Shown here piece after piece: positions 4,731 to 7,302 of a stretch of 7,302 bases of DNA. Made by a program: the position numbers and the translations under genes. The notes below the pieces were generated by a model. That model was not told the DNA's origin, did not search any database, and saw nothing but the letters and a program-made list of their open reading frames with translations. How positions within the stretch are numbered: position 1 is the stretch's first letter; each line of letters opens with the position of its first letter. The DNA comes from JASFUX01 sp050050115 (GTDB lineage Bacteria > Pseudomonadota > Alphaproteobacteria > Caulobacterales > Maricaulaceae), in assembly GCA_050050115.1 (NCBI GenBank), contig JASFUX010000172.1:1-7302 (forward strand), in the 5' to 3' direction.

Positions 4731-6827
4731 CTAAGCGCTTTGGGCCGACGGCGCCGTTGAATCCTGGTCGGCGGCGTCACGGCGGCTCGACAGCAGGCGG
4801 GCGAGGAAGTCGGCCTCGGGCGCGGGCTTGCCGAAGTACCAGCCCTGCACCGTGGTGCAGTTATTGAGCCGCAGGAAGGCGAACTGGGTCGGCGTTTCGA
4901 CGCCCTCGGCGACCGTGTCGTAGCCGAGCGCCCGGGCCATCGCCAGAATGGTCTCGACCACGACGCGCGCCGAGGTGTCGGTCTCCATCTGGCGCACGAA
5001 CGACTGGTCGATCTTGAAGGTGTCAAACGGCATCCGGGTCAGCGAGGCGAGACTCGAATGGCCGGTGCCGAAGTCGTCGATGGCGAAGCGGACGCCGGTC
5101 TTGCGCAGCGGCTCAACCAGCTTGGTGACCTCGTCCGGATTGCGCATCGCCACGGTTTCGGTCAGCTCGAGCTCGAGCAGCTCGGGTGGAAGACCGGTGT
5201 TCTTCAGGACCTGAAGGACGCGCGCAGGAAAGCCGCCCATCTCGAACTGAATCGCCGAGACGTTGACGGCGACCGGGCACCGCGCGCCGCGCTTCATCCA
5301 GCGCACGCCCGCCGAGCAGGCTTCCTCGAGCACCCAGTCGCCGATCGGCGCGATCAAGCCGCAGTCTTCGGCGGCGGGAATGAAAGCGCCGGGGCCGACG
5401 AGCTTGCCCGCGCGCCGCCAGCGCACGAGCGCTTCGCAGCCCGACACCTCGCCCGTGCGCGCGCTGACCTTGGGCTGATAGTGCAGCTCGAACTCGCGGT
5501 TGGTGATTGCGGTGCGAAGCTCGTTCTCGAGCGTGATCTTGGCGACCGCGCGCTGGGTCATCTCGGGCTCGAAGAAGCGATAGCCGTTGCCGCCGCTCGC
5601 CTTGACCGCGTCGAGCGCGAGGTTGGCGAGGCGCAGCAGTTCTTCGATCTCGCGGCCGTCGTTGGGTGCGCGCGCGATGCCGATCGAAGCCGACATCAGC
5701 GCTTCGCTTTCGTTCAAGGCGAAGGGCTCGCGCAAGGCGCCGAGCAGCTCTTCGGCGGCTTCCTTGGCGGCGCGGGTCGGGGAGGGACCGCAGATCAGGA
5801 CGGCGTACTCGTCGCCCGAGAGGCGCGCGAGCAGCGGCGGGGGCGCGTCGGGGTGACGGAACTGCTCGGCCATGCGCTTGACCGCGGCCTGCATCCGGCG
5901 CGCGGCGGCGGCGAGCAGCTGGTCGCCCTCGCGGTTGCCGTAGATGTCGTTCAAGCGCTTGAACTTATCGAGGTCGATCAGAAGCGCCGCCGACGGCAGG
6001 TCCGAACGCGTCAGCAGGCGGCGGGCGTGCTCGTAGAAGCCGGTCTTGTTGGGCAGCCGCGTCAGCTCGTCGACGAAGGCGAGCTGACGGATCCGCGCGA
6101 TGGATTCGCGGACTTGGCGCGACATGTCGTTGAGTGATTCACCTAGGACCTGCAGTTCGTCACGCGACTTGATGTTGAGCTCGAAGTCGAAATCGCGGCG
6201 AGCGATCTTTTCTGCGACGGTCGTCAGTTGACGGATCGGACGCAGGATAAAGGCGATCGCCAGACCCGTGATCGGGGCGATTATGCCGAAAGCGACCAGC
6301 CCAAGAGCGACGGTGCGTTCGGTAATCTCTCCGACGACCTGTTGGCCGTTGCGCGCCAAACCGATGCGCAGAACGGCGATGATCCGGCCGTCGGCATAGA
6401 TCGGTTCGGCGATATGATAGCTTGTGGAGGTCAGTTCCTCGGCGCGCACGCCCTCGGCCCAGGCGCGCGCCGCGAGCGCGTCGACGCCTTCAAGGCCTAT
6501 CGCCCCTTCGGTCGACGAGCCGTCGCTGGCGCGCCAGGCGACGGGGCGGCCGTTCGCGCTGATGATCGCGGCGTAGTGAACCGAGTCGAACGCCGTCAGA
6601 GCTTCGACCAAGGTCTCAAGATACGGTCGGTCGTCGATCCGTGGGCCGGCGACCTCGCTAACCGTCTTTACCGTGGAGTTGATGCGCTCTAGCGATTCTT
6701 CGACGCGCTGGCGCACGTCGGCGCGCAGCTCCAATATGGCGAGGGTCGCGATGCTCGCCCCGAGCACCACGCACAAGATCGCAACCGCCTTCGTGGCGAT
6801 GGAGATGCGGACCGTTCTGGCCGACAT
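4731..6827 (-). CDS. Membrane-bound HAMP-GGDEF-EAL c-di-GMP signalling protein, probable phosphodiesterase
   Basis: This is a complete 698-residue protein. The order is an N-terminal transmembrane helix (about 13-33), a periplasmic sensor region (about 34-170, PAS/Cache-like by the pattern AAIISANGRPVAW and GRIIAVLRIGL), a second transmembrane helix (about 173-195), HAMP (about 196-245), GGDEF (about 250-420) and EAL (about 432-682). The cyclase signature is SGDEY (337-341) rather than GGDEF, and no RxxD inhibitory site precedes it, so cyclase activity is doubtful. The EAL domain keeps its catalytic set: Glu465 (EAL), Asn522 (NVS), Glu557 (ELTET), Asp584/Asp585 (IDDFGTG), Lys605 (KIDQSF), Glu641 (AEGVET) and Gln661. 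Hydrolysis of c-di-GMP to pGpG, tuned by a periplasmic signal, is the likely role. GGTGAGG lies almost against the ATG. The gene is divergent from the cupin gene. Confidence 0.93.
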   Translation of the reverse strand: MSARTVRISIATKAVAILCVVLGASIATLAILELRADVRQRVEESLERINSTVKTVSEVAGPRIDDRPYLETLVEALTAFDSVHYAAIISANGRPVAWRASDGSSTEGAIGLEGVDALAARAWAEGVRAEELTSTSYHIAEPIYADGRIIAVLRIGLARNGQQVVGEITERTVALGLVAFGIIAPITGLAIAFILRPIRQLTTVAEKIARRDFDFELNIKSRDELQVLGESLNDMSRQVRESIARIRQLAFVDELTRLPNKTGFYEHARRLLTRSDLPSAALLIDLDKFKRLNDIYGNREGDQLLAAAARRMQAAVKRMAEQFRHPDAPPPLLARLSGDEYAVLICGPSPTRAAKEAAEELLGALREPFALNESEALMSASIGIARAPNDGREIEELLRLANLALDAVKASGGNGYRFFEPEMTQRAVAKITLENELRTAITNREFELHYQPKVSARTGEVSGCEALVRWRRAGKLVGPGAFIPAAEDCGLIAPIGDWVLEEACSAGVRWMKRGARCPVAVNVSAIQFEMGGFPARVLQVLKNTGLPPELLELELTETVAMRNPDEVTKLVEPLRKTGVRFAIDDFGTGHSSLASLTRMPFDTFKIDQSFVRQMETDTSARVVVETILAMARALGYDTVAEGVETPTQFAFLRLNNCTTVQGWYFGKPAPEADFLARLLSSRRDAADQDSTAPSAQSA

Positions 6828-6989
6828 GCCTCACCATTCTTTCGGGACTTGCGGCGATGCCGGGGTCCCCGTCTCGTCGTCTTTCCGCGTTGACGTTTCA
6901 AATACCATGGAAGCGATTTATCACGCGTAAAGGGATCGGCCCCCTCAAGGTTAATCCGCATTCATACTTTCGCCGGCAAGGAGCGCCCC
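6828..6989. promoter_or_regulatory. Divergent intergenic region between the GGDEF-EAL and cupin genes
   Basis: This 162-base spacer separates two genes transcribed away from each other, so promoters for both should lie here. It is visibly more AT-rich around 6895-6930 and 6950-6970 than the flanking genes. A TTGACG (6890-6895) on the plus strand could be a -35 element, but the -10 candidate (GATTTA, 6915-6920) has a 19-base spacer. On the minus strand TTGAGG (6945-6950) is about 20 bases from GATAAA. Neither pair is convincing. No terminator or extended repeat was seen. Confidence 0.35.
6978..6983 (+). promoter_or_regulatory. Strong Shine-Dalgarno for the cupin gene
   Basis: AAGGAG lies 6 bases before the ATG at 6990. 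It is the best ribosome-binding site in the window and fixes the cupin start. Confidence 0.8.
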
Positions 6990-7302
6990 ATGCCTAAGAT
7001 CGACATCGCCGCCGTTCAAGAGAAATCCGGCTCGCGCTACCCCGCGCCCTACGACGGGCCGTGCAATGCGCGGCGCTGGCGGGGCCTCGGCGAGGTGGCC
7101 GGGCTGACCCAGTTCGGGGTCAATCTGATGACGCTCGATCCCGGCGTCTGGTCGTCCCAGCGTCATTGGCACAGCCATGAGGACGAGTTTCTCTGCGTGC
7201 TCGAAGGCGCCCCGACAATGGTCACCGACGCGGGCGAGGAGGTGCTCGGCCCGGGCGACTGCGCGGCGTTTCCAGCCGGCGACAAGGACGGCCACCACCT
7301 CG
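6990..7302 (+). CDS. Cupin-domain protein (partial, C-terminus beyond window)
   Basis: 104 residues are readable from the ATG at 6990 to the right edge. The protein is a small cytoplasmic cupin of the COG3837-like group. Cupin motif 1 is seen as HWHSHEDEFLCVLEG, with His59, His61 and Glu66 as metal ligands. Motif 2 is GDCAAFPAGDKDGHH (89-103), where His102 would be the fourth ligand. These beta-barrel proteins are metal-binding, but members range from isomerases to dioxygenases and binding proteins, so no reaction can be assigned. No signal peptide is visible. The gene is divergent from the GGDEF-EAL gene, and a clear Shine-Dalgarno supports the start. Confidence 0.88.
   Translation, partial: MPKIDIAAVQEKSGSRYPAPYDGPCNARRWRGLGEVAGLTQFGVNLMTLDPGVWSSQRHWHSHEDEFLCVLEGAPTMVTDAGEEVLGPGDCAAFPAGDKDGHHL

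Noticed and set aside
5058..6137. 359-codon open frame on the plus strand, antisense to the GGDEF-EAL gene
   Set aside because: Its composition (Ala/Arg/Glu/Leu-rich, no motif) is typical of a high-GC shadow, and the opposite strand encodes recognisable GGDEF and EAL catalytic motifs.
6951..6965. Possible CtrA-type site (TTAA-N7-TTAA) before the cupin gene
   Set aside because: Only the first half-site matches; the second reads TCAT.
6951..7298. 115-codon open frame on the minus strand at the right edge
   Set aside because: It is opposite the cupin gene, which has a strong Shine-Dalgarno and both cupin motifs.

Overview
This is a compact, very GC-rich bacterial window that looks like an alphaproteobacterial chromosome. 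HslU and HslV are both full length with every catalytic residue visible. HslV carries an N-terminal extension ahead of its catalytic Thr, as I recall being usual in alphaproteobacteria. Nothing fixes the genus; a Maricaulales/Caulobacterales-type organism is a guess. No RNA gene, CRISPR array, transposase or phage gene is visible.

Layout, left to right. (1) Bases 1-2192 hold two tandem, same-strand (minus) paralogous secreted serine proteases, the first cut by the window edge. Each has a signal peptide, three consecutive four-cysteine modules and a trypsin/V8-like catalytic domain. (2) Bases 2267-4673 hold the HslUV (ClpYQ) ATP-dependent protease: hslU (unfoldase) and hslV (peptidase), both on the minus strand. 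They are not adjacent: a plus-strand VOC-family (glyoxalase/dioxygenase fold) gene sits between them. It diverges from hslU and converges with hslV so tightly that the two stop codons share one CTAG. (3) Bases 4731-6827 (minus) encode a membrane-anchored HAMP-GGDEF-EAL protein with an apparently intact c-di-GMP phosphodiesterase domain and a variant (SGDEY) cyclase motif. (4) After a 162-base divergent spacer, a plus-strand cupin gene begins at 6990 and runs off the right edge.

How the parts may work together: HslU and HslV form one cytoplasmic protease complex, although the inverted gene between them means they probably do not share a simple transcript. The two exported proteases act outside the cytoplasm and have no visible functional link to HslUV beyond position. 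The GGDEF-EAL protein, VOC protein and cupin look like independent housekeeping or accessory genes.

The least ordinary content is the cysteine-module/protease architecture and its tandem duplication. Next come the split hslV/hslU locus with its shared stop and an imperfect inverted repeat over the hslU stop codon. I see no convincing evidence of an entirely new multi-gene system. The long plus-strand frames antisense to hslU, the proteases and the GGDEF-EAL gene look like high-GC shadows.
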